From positions 1-10,539 of the forward strand of contig JAILSA010000127.1 in the NCBI GenBank assembly GCA_024697885.1: a DNA stretch of 10,539 nucleotides. Direction: 5' to 3'. This document shows positions 1-7,182 of the stretch, in pieces. This stretch comes from Eubacterium sp. GTDB lineage: Bacteria > Bacillota > Clostridia > Lachnospirales > Lachnospiraceae. The position numbers were made by a program, and so were the translations under genes. A model generated the notes under the pieces. That model was not told where the DNA came from and did no database searches. It saw only the letters and a program-made list of their open reading frames with translations. Numbering within the stretch: position 1 is the first letter of the stretch; every line of letters starts with the position of its first letter.

Positions 1-30
1 AAAAAAAGAATCTAATTATTTTTTCTTTCA

Positions 31-59
31 TTGATATCACTATATCGTTCACATATTAT
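31..59 (+). promoter_or_regulatory. Promoter-like boxes antisense to the galM 3' end
   Basis: TTGATA at 31-36 and TATTAT at 54-59 are 17 nt apart, a good match to a sigma-A -35/-10 pair on the plus strand. A start here would transcribe antisense into galM, so it may be chance in A/T-rich DNA. The same stretch read on the minus strand also offers TTCACA (complement of 76-81) followed 17 nt later by TAATAT (complement of 53-58), which would drive a gene lying left of the window. Which direction is real, if either, cannot be told from this sequence. Confidence 0.25.
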
Positions 60-95
60 GAGTATTTTGCGAATTTGTGAACAAATTGTTAACGA
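47..95. repeat. Cluster of GTTCAC/GTGAAC/GTTAAC half-sites, possible operator
   Basis: GTTCACA at 47-53 and TGTGAAC at 76-82 form a perfect 7-bp inverted repeat with a 22-nt spacer. A second imperfect palindrome, 21 bp at 75-95 (TTGTGAACAA then TTGTTAACGA around a central A), matches at 8 of 10 paired positions and shares the middle half-site. The sites overlap or flank the promoter-like boxes, an arrangement typical of a repressor operator. The regulator is not identifiable. The pattern is not a clean Rex, CRP/FNR or DnaA site. Confidence 0.35.
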
Positions 96-126
96 TTCTA
101 CTTTTTCCCTCTTTTTTTCCAAAAAA

Positions 127-1164
127 TCAGATAAATTTGTAAATAGTTGTGGATGTGAAGGACTGTCCTGCCTTCAAAACACAGTTCTGGAATTCAGGAA
201 TGTTCATGCAGTTTGGATAGAACTGGGTCTCAAAGCAGAAGCCTGCTCTCTTTCCATATACATGGCCATTTTTGCCCTTTACACCGTTGATGTAGTTTCC
301 AGAGTAGAACTGAACGCCAGGAAGGTCTGTGTACATTTCCATGGTGCGGCCAGATGCTGGATCTATCACCTCACCGATTTTCTCCATGCCCTCAGTCTCC
401 TTGTCGATGCAGTAGTTGTGGTCATAACCTGCTCCCTGCTTAAGAGCCGGGAAGTCCTTGTCGATGTCCTGACCTGTCAACTTCTTGGTTCTGAAGTCCA
501 TTGGAGTTCCTGTGACATCCATGATTTTTCCATTTGGAATCAGGTCGTCTGTAACTTCTGTAATGCCGCTGGCCTTGAGACAAACCTCGTGTCCCTCAAT
601 GTTGCCACTGCCCTCACCTGCCAGGTTGAAGTAGCTGTGGTTGGTCAGGTTACAAATCGTATCCTTGTCTGTCTTGGTCTCATAGGTGATTTTCAACTCG
701 TTGTCATCTGTCAAGGTGTAGGTCATGCGGATGTCAAGGTTTCCCGGGAAGCCCTGCTCCAAATCTGGGCTGACACGGGAGAAGGTGACACTGTTGTCTG
801 TGGTCTCTGCCTTGTACATTACCTTGTGGTATCCCGGTGTTCCGCCGTGAAGGTTGTTTTCACCCTCGTTTTTCTCCACCTCATAGGTCTGGCCGCCCAG
901 TTCAAACTTAGCTCCGCCAATTCTATTTCCATTTCTTCCAATAAAAGCTCCGAAGAAGACTCCGTTGTCCTCATAGCCAGCCACGTCGTCATATCCCAAA
1001 ACCACGTCAGCTAAGTTTCCATTTTTGTCTGGAACATTGACATTTACCAGGCATGCGCCAAAATCAATGGCGGAAATGCTCATGTTCTTTGCGTTGGTGA
1101 TGGTGTACTTTGTCACTGCCTCACCATTTTTTGTTGTTCCAAAAGCCTGTGTTGTTACACTCAT
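127..1164 (-). CDS. galM: Aldose 1-epimerase (galactose mutarotase)
   Basis: A cytoplasmic enzyme of 345 residues that interconverts the alpha and beta anomers of galactose or glucose, feeding the Leloir pathway. The length is normal for the family. Visible family motifs are GRNGNRIGG from residue 76, NNLHGG at 103-108, NHSYFNL at 175-181, DHNY at 248-251 and FETQFYPN at 311-318. In the GalM family the equivalent His (H106, H176), Asp (D248) and Glu (E312) residues form the active site. There is no signal peptide, so it should act inside the cell. The start at 1164 has GGAGGT seven nt upstream. It lies 54 nt downstream of hisS on the same strand with no hairpin terminator between, so it may be read from the hisS transcript, although a weak promoter of its own cannot be excluded. 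No galK, galT or galE is visible here, so it is not in a gal operon within this window. Confidence 0.95.
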   Translation of the reverse strand: MSVTTQAFGTTKNGEAVTKYTITNAKNMSISAIDFGACLVNVNVPDKNGNLADVVLGYDDVAGYEDNGVFFGAFIGRNGNRIGGAKFELGGQTYEVEKNEGENNLHGGTPGYHKVMYKAETTDNSVTFSRVSPDLEQGFPGNLDIRMTYTLTDDNELKITYETKTDKDTICNLTNHSYFNLAGEGSGNIEGHEVCLKASGITEVTDDLIPNGKIMDVTGTPMDFRTKKLTGQDIDKDFPALKQGAGYDHNYCIDKETEGMEKIGEVIDPASGRTMEMYTDLPGVQFYSGNYINGVKGKNGHVYGKRAGFCFETQFYPNCMNIPEFQNCVLKAGQSFTSTTIYKFI

Positions 1165-1218
1165 TTTTCATACCTCCGTTTTTTTATTTATGAATTCTGC
1201 CTTCTCAGCAGTAATTTC

Positions 1219-2469
1219 CTAGTCTGCAAAAAATTCCACAATCTCAGTGTATCCCTCAGCCGTCAGCTGCTCCTTCTGGAATTTCTTGTTTTTCTTCATA
1301 ATATTGATGTTGACCTGGATGCCCTGGTCTCTCTCCTTCTTGGCCAGCTCCATAACCTCTTTCATTTTTTCCACAGGAGCCTTCTTGTCAATCAGGTAGG
1401 CCTTCTTTTGTCCTGCACTTGGAAGTTTAAAATCTCTCTCAAGAAGAAGCATAACGATTCGCTCAAATCCAATGGAAAAACCGCAGGCACAGGTATCATT
1501 GCCTGTAAACTTGCCAATCATCTCATCGTAGCGTCCGCCGCCACCTACGGAGCCGCCAAACTCATCCATGGCGATCTCAAAGATTGGGCCTGTGTAGTAG
1601 GACATGCCTCGCACCAAAGTAGGGTCAAAGGCAATCTTAAAGTCCGCGGTCTTAACGCTCTCTACGGTGGAGATAATGGTCTCAAGGTCTTCTGCCACTC
1701 CCTCCTCAAGGTTGTCCCCCAAGGTTTCCTTCATATATTTAACACCTGCCAAATCATTGGTTACGGTTTGAAACAGGTCCTTACACTTGTTAACTGCTTC
1801 TGCTGGGTAGCCGGCCTCCAAAAGCTCTGCCTCAACCCCTTCCATCTGGATTTTGTCCATCTTATCCAGGATGATAAATACCTCGTCATAGGCCTCTTCT
1901 GGGAAACCACAGTACTTAGCCATGCCCTTTAACATCTTACGATTGTTAATGCGAATGGTAAAATTCTTAAAGTCTAATTTGCCAAGAAGAGTGGTAGTGG
2001 CTGTAATCAACTCAATCTCTGCTAAGTAGGTTGGCTCACCGAGAATGTCAATGTCACACTGCATAAACTGTCTGAAACGACCTCTCTGTGGACGGTCAGC
2101 CCTCCAAACATTTCCCATCTGCAAAGCCTTAAATGGAGATGGCAGGTCGTTGGCATTGTTGGCATAATAGCGGGACAGTGGAAGGGTCAGGTCATAGCGA
2201 AGTCCGCTGTCTGTCAGGTCCGCCTCTGTCTCTGCGGTCTCAAGGTTCAACTTCTGGCCGCGCTTCATAATCTTGAAAATCAGTTTTTCGTTCTCTCCGC
2301 CCTGCTTGCTGTTGAGATTGCCGATATGCTCCACGCAAGGAGTCTCAATAGACTGAAAACCAAAGGTCTTGTAGGTCTCCTTGATCTGACTGATGACATA
2401 GTCGCGGATCTCCATCTCTCTAGGTAAAATATCCTTCATTCCTGTTGTAGGTTTCTTCTTTAAAGCCAT
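1219..2469 (-). CDS. hisS: Histidine--tRNA ligase, short type
   Basis: Charges tRNA-His with histidine using ATP; a cytoplasmic class II synthetase, 416 residues from the chosen start. Visible features are GMKDILP near residue 10, motif 2 around 117-145 (VWRADRPQRGRFRQF then QCDIDILG), the histidine-specific LVRGMSYYTG at 285-294, GGGGRYD at 309-315 and motif 3 ACGFSIGFERI at 328-338. The start at 2469 is preferred: GAGGA lies 5 nt upstream (2475-2479), whereas the longer frame's ATG at 2481 sits inside that ribosome binding site. The C-terminal anticodon-binding region is short. It runs only about 62 residues after motif 3 and ends where ordinary bacterial HisS continues for roughly 30-40 more. 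The QCDIDI motif is closer to archaeal and eukaryotic HisS than to the HQ-(LF)-G form of E. coli or B. subtilis. It lies 21 nt downstream of hemZ. A catalytically dead HisZ paralogue is unlikely because both histidine motifs are intact. Confidence 0.94.
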   Translation of the reverse strand: MALKKKPTTGMKDILPREMEIRDYVISQIKETYKTFGFQSIETPCVEHIGNLNSKQGGENEKLIFKIMKRGQKLNLETAETEADLTDSGLRYDLTLPLSRYYANNANDLPSPFKALQMGNVWRADRPQRGRFRQFMQCDIDILGEPTYLAEIELITATTTLLGKLDFKNFTIRINNRKMLKGMAKYCGFPEEAYDEVFIILDKMDKIQMEGVEAELLEAGYPAEAVNKCKDLFQTVTNDLAGVKYMKETLGDNLEEGVAEDLETIISTVESVKTADFKIAFDPTLVRGMSYYTGPIFEIAMDEFGGSVGGGGRYDEMIGKFTGNDTCACGFSIGFERIVMLLLERDFKLPSAGQKKAYLIDKKAPVEKMKEVMELAKKERDQGIQVNINIMKKNKKFQKEQLTAEGYTEIVEFFAD

Positions 2470-2474
2470 AATAA

Positions 2475-2479
2475 TCCTC
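2475..2479 (-). promoter_or_regulatory. Ribosome binding site deciding the hisS start
   Basis: GAGGA on the minus strand, 5 nt before the ATG at 2469. It overlaps the in-frame upstream ATG at 2481, which therefore has no usable site of its own. This removes the first four residues (MRII) of the longest frame. Confidence 0.75.
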
Positions 2480-2490
2480 ATTTCTGCAGC

Positions 2491-3927
2491 CTACTCAAAG
2501 GCGTTGCGCTTTCTTTCTATCATCTCGTCGATGCGGTAAATGTAGTCATCGACGTTTTTCACATTTTCCACTCGCTCCATGCGGTTCTCCCCGGGGTAAA
2601 CAATCTTGGTGGAGCCACCGCTTCCCAGAGCCACAATGGTCTCAAGCTCCTCCATAATCAATATATTATAGAGGCAATCCTTGCCGGGCCTTGCATAGGC
2701 CACATTTTCCTGGTTGGTATTTCTGCTGGTGCCGGCCTTGTTTTTCTGCCGGTACATGTAGTAGGGCTCATAGCCCAAGCCCCGCAGGAAGTCATTTCCC
2801 AAGTCCTGCATGGCAGGAATCAACAGGTCTTCCTCTCTCATAGGTCCCCCGCTCTCTAGCTGGTCCCTCCTCATGCGGGAGGCCCGCTTAATCACCAGGG
2901 TGTGGACGGTGACGCTGTCGGGATTCAGGTCCGCCACCTCTTGGAGAGTCCTGTGAAAATCCTTCTCATCCTCTTCTGGCAGGCCCACAATCAAATCCAT
3001 ATTTATATTGTCAAAGCCAAGTTCTCTGGCCTGGGCAAATACCTCTTTTACCTGATTTACCGTGTGCTTTCTTCCCATCAAGTCCAGCGTTTCCTGCTTC
3101 ATGGTCTGGGGATTTATGGAAATCCTTCCCACACCGGCCTTTTTCATAATCTCTAACTTGTCTCGGCTGATGCTGTCCGGCCTTCCTGCCTCCACCGTGT
3201 ACTCCGCCACCTCCGAAAGGGGCAGGTGTCTGGCAATCATATCCATGAGCCTGGCGAGCTCCTCCTCATTTAGGGAAGTAGGGGTTCCGCCCCCCACATA
3301 GACAGTATGTAATTTCTTGTGGGCAAAAGCCTTAGCCGTATAGGCGAGCTCCTTCTCCAGGGCATCCAAATACCCGGAAACCTTATGGCGAAAGGCCTTA
3401 TAGGGAAAGGCGGAAAAGGAACAGTAGCCGCAAATACTTGGGCAAAAAGGTATTCCTATGTAAATATTATAGAGGTTTTGGTGGTCCAAAGCCCCCACCA
3501 GTTCATTTTCCCTCACGGCCACATCCGCCGCCAGCTTAGCCTTGGCAGGCCGGGTCAAATATTCCTCTTGCAAGTGATCCAGGACCTCCTCATAGGAACA
3601 TCCATCCCAGAGCAGGCGAAGGGCAATCTTGGCCGGCCGAATCCCCGTGAGAATTCCCCAGGGCAGGTCCCTACCGGCCTTTTTTACCAGGACCTCATAA
3701 ACCTGGGCCTTGACCTGGTTTTTGCTATAATTTTCATCCAGGCAGGTGTCTAACCAGACTTCCTGATTCTTCTCCATCCGCAGGGGGTAGTCACTTCGCC
3801 CCTGCCAGTCTGACCTCTCTGTCACCTGACATTCTTCTTCCGGGAAAAAACTCAGGGCCAGGGCCTTTAAATCATAGGAAAATTCCCCGGTCCCCTTTTG
3901 ATTTTTCTTAATCTCAAATCTTATCAT
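2491..3927 (-). CDS. hemZ: HemZ-family radical SAM protein
   Basis: A 478-residue cytoplasmic radical S-adenosylmethionine enzyme. The 4Fe-4S cluster motif CX3CX2C is at C162, C166 and C169 (IPFCPSICGYCSF). VGGGTPT at 211-217 is the SAM-binding glycine motif, and TVEAGRPDS at 244-252 and GLPEED at 315-320 follow the HemN/HemW/HemZ pattern. The N-terminal 150 residues contain GILTGIRPAK at 91-100, a signature I associate with HemZ. Family members are annotated as oxygen-independent coproporphyrinogen III dehydrogenases, but the true HemN motif has a fourth cysteine (CX3CX2CXC). Here that position is Phe (CSF), as in HemW haem chaperones, so the catalytic assignment is uncertain. The ATG at 3927 has GGAGG about 12 nt upstream, rather far, and an in-frame stop just before it rules out a longer form. 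It sits 21 nt after the MBL hydrolase and 21 nt before hisS, in an evident operon. Confidence 0.88.
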   Translation of the reverse strand: MIRFEIKKNQKGTGEFSYDLKALALSFFPEEECQVTERSDWQGRSDYPLRMEKNQEVWLDTCLDENYSKNQVKAQVYEVLVKKAGRDLPWGILTGIRPAKIALRLLWDGCSYEEVLDHLQEEYLTRPAKAKLAADVAVRENELVGALDHQNLYNIYIGIPFCPSICGYCSFSAFPYKAFRHKVSGYLDALEKELAYTAKAFAHKKLHTVYVGGGTPTSLNEEELARLMDMIARHLPLSEVAEYTVEAGRPDSISRDKLEIMKKAGVGRISINPQTMKQETLDLMGRKHTVNQVKEVFAQARELGFDNINMDLIVGLPEEDEKDFHRTLQEVADLNPDSVTVHTLVIKRASRMRRDQLESGGPMREEDLLIPAMQDLGNDFLRGLGYEPYYMYRQKNKAGTSRNTNQENVAYARPGKDCLYNILIMEELETIVALGSGGSTKIVYPGENRMERVENVKNVDDYIYRIDEMIERKRNAFE

Positions 3928-3948
3928 ATGAATCTAAATCCTCCGGGC

Positions 3949-4569
3949 CTAGGCGTAAGGGTTGTTGGCCCGCTCATATTCTATGGTAGTTTCAGGACCG
4001 TGTCCCGGATAGGCAACCACATCACCCGGCAGTTTGAGAAGAACCTCACGAAGGCTTTCCAAAATTTCTCTCATATTGCCCGTTGGCAAATCCGTCCTTC
4101 CCACGGACTCGCAAAAAAGGGTGTCCCCGCAAAAAAGGGCCTTGTCCTCCTGACTGTAGAAACAAACGCCCCCTCGGGTGTGGCCTGGAGTGTGAATCAC
4201 CTGGAGTTCTATGCCCGCCAGGTCAAGCTTTTGCCTGTCTCGAAGAAGCATCTCCGGCTCCACTGCCACATCAAAGCCCCACTTGGCTCCCCCGTTCATA
4301 ACCGGGTCCATCATCAGTTTCTTCTCACCCTCGTAGGCATAGACCTTGGCTCCCGTCAGGGCCGCAAGTTCCGCCACCCCTCCGATGTGGTCAAAATGCC
4401 CGTGGGTCAGCAAAATCCCCTGACACTTGAGGCCTCTTTTTTCTATAAAATTGTAGATTTTTGGGGCCTCTTCCCCCGGATCAATCACCAGGCAATCCGA
4501 AGAGCCCTCTTTATTTATCACATAACAATTGGTGGCCACAGGGCCTACGGTTAACATACCGATTTCCAT
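3949..4569 (-). CDS. Metallo-beta-lactamase-fold hydrolase (glyoxalase II-like)
   Basis: A 206-residue cytoplasmic hydrolase of the metallo-beta-lactamase superfamily, close to the hydroxyacylglutathione hydrolase (GloB) branch. All expected metal ligands are visible: THGHFDH at 55-61 (H56, H58, D60, H61), HTPGHT with H130, CGDT with D149, and PGHGPETT with H190. This predicts a dinuclear metal site and thioester or ester hydrolysis. The physiological substrate is unknown; clostridia generally lack glutathione, and the C-terminal substrate-binding domain of true glyoxalase II is missing. The start at 4569 is chosen because GGAGG lies 6 nt upstream and the protein then begins MEIGMLTVG, the usual N-terminus of this family. 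A longer frame starts at 4593, overlapping the relA stop as TGATG but without a ribosome binding site. It lies 23 nt after relA and 21 nt before hemZ. Confidence 0.9.
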   Translation of the reverse strand: MEIGMLTVGPVATNCYVINKEGSSDCLVIDPGEEAPKIYNFIEKRGLKCQGILLTHGHFDHIGGVAELAALTGAKVYAYEGEKKLMMDPVMNGGAKWGFDVAVEPEMLLRDRQKLDLAGIELQVIHTPGHTRGGVCFYSQEDKALFCGDTLFCESVGRTDLPTGNMREILESLREVLLKLPGDVVAYPGHGPETTIEYERANNPYA

Positions 4570-4575
4570 TATTTT

Positions 4576-4580
4576 CCTCC
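4576..4580 (-). promoter_or_regulatory. Ribosome binding site deciding the MBL hydrolase start
   Basis: GGAGG on the minus strand, 6 nt before the ATG at 4569. The alternative ATG at 4593 overlaps the relA stop and has no purine-rich site ahead of it, so use of that start would depend on reinitiation after relA. Confidence 0.75.
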
Positions 4581-4592
4581 ATTTGCAAGGCA

Positions 4593-6917
4593 TCAGCCAT
4601 TGGCGCTTCGCTCAATGCTTATGATGCTGTCAATGTTTTTTAGCTTAACAATCAGTCGGTCTAGCTGCTCCAGGCTCTTGGTCTCAAAGCCAATGGTGAG
4701 GCTGGCCTTGTCCTGCTTGGTCACTCGCACATTCATGGACTTGATGTCGATTTTGTTGGCGGAAAAGACCTTGGACACATCTAGGAGCATATTGCTTCGG
4801 TTGTAGCAAAAAATCACAATCTCCACTGGGTAGTAATCGTTGTTTTCCACTGCATCCGGTGCCCACTCAGCGTCAATAAGGCGGTCCTTCTCTCCTGTTG
4901 GCAGGTTAATCATGTTGACGCAGTCAGTTCTGTGAATGGAAACACCGCGTCCCCTGGTGACAAAGCCCACGATTTCGTCTCCCGGCACTGGGCTACAGCA
5001 CTTGGAAAAACGAACGGCCAAGTCGTCTAAGCCCTCCACAATAATACCGGACTTGTGACGACCCTCCTTGTGGTTTGGACTGCCTGGCTGGTCGATTTTT
5101 TGTCCCATGGACTCCTCTAGCATCTCATGGATATGGGCATCGTAAACAACTCTTTTATTCTTCTTGTTAAATTCCTCCTGGAGGCGGTTGACCACCTGAC
5201 CCTCCTTGAGTCCACCGTGACCGATGGCCGCACAGACGGACTCCCAGTTTTTGAAGCCGTACTTGCGCATGCAGGCGTCTGTGTACTCCGCCTTAAGAAG
5301 CGGCGCCAAATCTATATTTTTTACCTTACAATAGGTGTGGAGCAACTCCTTACCCTTGATAATGTTGTCTTCCTTGAACTCATTGCGGAACCACTGGTTA
5401 ATCTTGTTTTTGGCCTGGGATGATTTTACAATAGCCAACCAATCTCGACTTGGTCCCCTGCTGTTCTGACTGGTGATAATGTCCACCTGGTCACCATTTT
5501 GAATCTCGTAGTCCATCTTGACAATGTTGCCATTTACCCTGGCACCCACCATGCGGTTGCCCACGGCGGAGTGGACGGCATAGGCAAAGTCAATTGGGGT
5601 AGATCCCGCCGGCAGATTTTTTACATCGCCATTTGGGGTAAAACAGTAGATTCTGTCGGAAAAAAGGTCCAAATCCGACTTGATGACGCTGAGGAATTCC
5701 TTGTTGTCATCCATGTCATGCTGCCACTCCAAAATGCGGCGGAGCCAAGCCATCTTCTGTGCCTCGCTCTCATCTGAAGCGGCGCTGCCAGCAGATTCCT
5801 TGTACTTCCAATGGGCTGCGATACCGTATTCCGCTGTCCTGTGCATCTCATAGGTCCTGATCTGAATCTCAAAAGGCTGACCGTTTGGCGCAATCAGGGT
5901 GGTGTGGAGGGACTGATAATTGTTGGCCTTTGGCATGGCAATGTAGTCCTTAAACCTTCCCGGAATCGGTTTAAACATCTCGTGGATAATTCCCAGAGCC
6001 GTGTAGCACTCCTGGTCGTTGTCCACAATGATACGAATGGCAAAAAGGTCGTAGATCTGATCAAAGGTCTTGTCCTGTTTTACCATTTTTCTATAAATAC
6101 TGAAGAGGTGCTTGACACGGCCATCAATGGTGGCCTCCATGTCATTTTCCTTGAGCTTGTTGCTGACCTCAAGCATAATCTCCTCGATGAAGTTTTTCTT
6201 TCTGGCCTTGATTTCCTCAAACTGGTCCTTAATCTCTCTGTAGGCCTCAGGCTCTAGGTAGCGAAGGGACAAGTCATCTAACTCTACCTTGACCTTGGCG
6301 ATTCCCAGTCGGTCGGCAATTGGGGAATAAATGTCCAAGGTCTCTCTGGACTTCTCCTTTTGCTTCTCCGGCTTCATAAATTCCATGGTTCTCATGTTGT
6401 GAAGACGGTCCGCCAGTTTTATAATGATAACTCGAATATCCTTGGCCATGGCCAAAAACATTTTGCGCAAATTCTCTGCCTGTCGCTCCACCTTGTCCGC
6501 AACATAATTCAACTGGGTCAACTTGGTAACCCCATCTACCAGGACTGCCACTTCCTCGCTGAACATATCCGTGATGTCCTGGGTGGTATAGGATGTATCC
6601 TCCACCACATCGTGTAGGAGTCCACCTACGATGGTCTCCTTGTCCATCTCCAGTTGGGCCAGGATAATGGCCACGCAAACCGGGTGGGTCAAATAAGGCT
6701 CTCCAGACTTTCTCTTCTGGTCCTTGTGAGCGTCCTTGGCCAACTTGTAGGCCCGCTCTATGATTTCCAGATCACTGGAAGGATGATAATTCTCCACTGT
6801 CTTGACCAATATTTCGTACAAGGCATCGGGATCCATAAAATTAGGCGGAATCATCTCTGTCGAAAGCTCACCGGTGTCAAAGGTACTAATCAAACCGTTA
6901 CGCTCTAATTTTTCCAT
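4593..6917 (-). CDS. relA: Bifunctional (p)ppGpp synthetase/hydrolase (Rel)
   Basis: Makes and degrades the alarmone (p)ppGpp in the stringent response; cytoplasmic and ribosome-associated. It has 774 residues from the chosen start, usual for the long RSH family. Domains in order: HD hydrolase about 45-200 with H78 (LTHP), H102-D103 (LLHDVVEDT) and D170 (KLADRLHN); synthetase about 240-370 with GRVKHLFSIYRK and GRFKDYIAMPK; TGS about 424-485; helical region; conserved-cysteine domain (CCSPVPGD at 640-647); ACT about 697-772. The RFKD at 321-324 is the RXKD signature of bifunctional Rel, not the EXDD of synthesis-only RelA, and the hydrolase residues are intact, so both activities are predicted. 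Three starts are possible: TTG at 6953, ATG at 6923 and ATG at 6917. AGGAGG at 6924-6929 is 6 nt before 6917 but abuts 6923; an upstream AGGAG would suit 6923. It is first in the operon and faces a phosphoribosyltransferase gene across a shared promoter region. Confidence 0.97.
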   Translation of the reverse strand: MEKLERNGLISTFDTGELSTEMIPPNFMDPDALYEILVKTVENYHPSSDLEIIERAYKLAKDAHKDQKRKSGEPYLTHPVCVAIILAQLEMDKETIVGGLLHDVVEDTSYTTQDITDMFSEEVAVLVDGVTKLTQLNYVADKVERQAENLRKMFLAMAKDIRVIIIKLADRLHNMRTMEFMKPEKQKEKSRETLDIYSPIADRLGIAKVKVELDDLSLRYLEPEAYREIKDQFEEIKARKKNFIEEIMLEVSNKLKENDMEATIDGRVKHLFSIYRKMVKQDKTFDQIYDLFAIRIIVDNDQECYTALGIIHEMFKPIPGRFKDYIAMPKANNYQSLHTTLIAPNGQPFEIQIRTYEMHRTAEYGIAAHWKYKESAGSAASDESEAQKMAWLRRILEWQHDMDDNKEFLSVIKSDLDLFSDRIYCFTPNGDVKNLPAGSTPIDFAYAVHSAVGNRMVGARVNGNIVKMDYEIQNGDQVDIITSQNSRGPSRDWLAIVKSSQAKNKINQWFRNEFKEDNIIKGKELLHTYCKVKNIDLAPLLKAEYTDACMRKYGFKNWESVCAAIGHGGLKEGQVVNRLQEEFNKKNKRVVYDAHIHEMLEESMGQKIDQPGSPNHKEGRHKSGIIVEGLDDLAVRFSKCCSPVPGDEIVGFVTRGRGVSIHRTDCVNMINLPTGEKDRLIDAEWAPDAVENNDYYPVEIVIFCYNRSNMLLDVSKVFSANKIDIKSMNVRVTKQDKASLTIGFETKSLEQLDRLIVKLKNIDSIISIERSANG

Positions 6918-6923
6918 AGTCAT

Positions 6924-6929
6924 CCTCCT
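6924..6929 (-). promoter_or_regulatory. Ribosome binding site of relA
   Basis: AGGAGG on the minus strand, within a longer repeated purine tract (GAGAGGAGAGGAGG). The spacing is 6 nt to the ATG at 6917. The duplicated AGGAG could also serve the ATG at 6923, so the start is uncertain by two codons. The TTG at 6953 would place this site inside the coding sequence and is rejected. Confidence 0.7.
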
Positions 6930-6977
6930 CTCCTCTCTTTTCCAACTTAACAAAAGCCCTGACGGGCATTATATTTT

Positions 6978-7006
6978 ATTATATATACATTCCCCGCAAA
7001 AATCAA
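6978..7006 (-). promoter_or_regulatory. Predicted sigma-A promoter for the relA operon
   Basis: On the minus strand TTGATT (complement of 7001-7006) is followed after exactly 17 nt by TATAAT (complement of 6978-6983), a perfect -10 box and a good -35. Transcription would begin near 6971, leaving a leader of about 55 nt before relA. No riboswitch or attenuator hairpin is evident in that leader. Confidence 0.65.
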
Positions 7007-7085
7007 TCATTTCACAGGATTTGTCTTCTTTATATAATAGGTCAGGAAACAAAGGAAAAAATCTTTTGAAAAATGCACAATTTTT

Positions 7086-7115
7086 ATGGCAAAACTATTA
7101 TTTTTTTGGTAAAAT
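7086..7115 (+). promoter_or_regulatory. Predicted extended -10 promoter for the phosphoribosyltransferase
   Basis: TAAAAT at 7110-7115 is preceded by TGG, an extended -10 motif, with ATGGCA (4 of 6 to consensus) at 7086-7091, 18 nt upstream. The leader would be about 60 nt. A second candidate is TTCACA at 7011-7016 with TATAAT at 7033-7038 (16-nt spacing), which would give a leader of about 140 nt. The tyrA promoter below has the same TGGTAAAAT core. Confidence 0.45.
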
Positions 7116-7182
7116 ATACTTATGACTAAGGAAAAAGACATCCATTAGTTTTAACTCAATTTTTAGAAAAGGGGTGTATCGA

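Noticed and set aside
75..95. Rex (NADH-sensing repressor) operator
   Set aside because: A Rex site needs TTGTKAA followed about 4 nt later by TTMACAA. Here the second half reads TTGTTAAC, so the inverted arrangement is wrong for Rex, although the palindrome itself is retained as a feature.
1..126. Terminator downstream of galM
   Set aside because: The stretch has A and T runs on both strands but no GC-containing stem ahead of a T-run. Only weak A/T pairings are possible.
31..1014. Long plus-strand open frame of 327 codons opposite galM
   Set aside because: It lies almost wholly antisense to galM, which has a complete set of family motifs. The translation shows no recognisable domain and is the usual shadow of a biased coding strand.
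3898..4554. Plus-strand open frame of 218 codons opposite the MBL hydrolase
   Set aside because: Antisense to a gene with all metal ligands intact; no ribosome binding site and no family resemblance.
5811..6257. Plus-strand open frame inside relA
   Set aside because: Antisense to the Rel synthetase domain, which is fully conserved; a shadow frame.
7122..7148. Possible 8-codon leader peptide (MTKEKDIH) ahead of the phosphoribosyltransferase
   Set aside because: No ribosome binding site, it begins at or near the predicted transcription start, and there is no attenuator hairpin after it.
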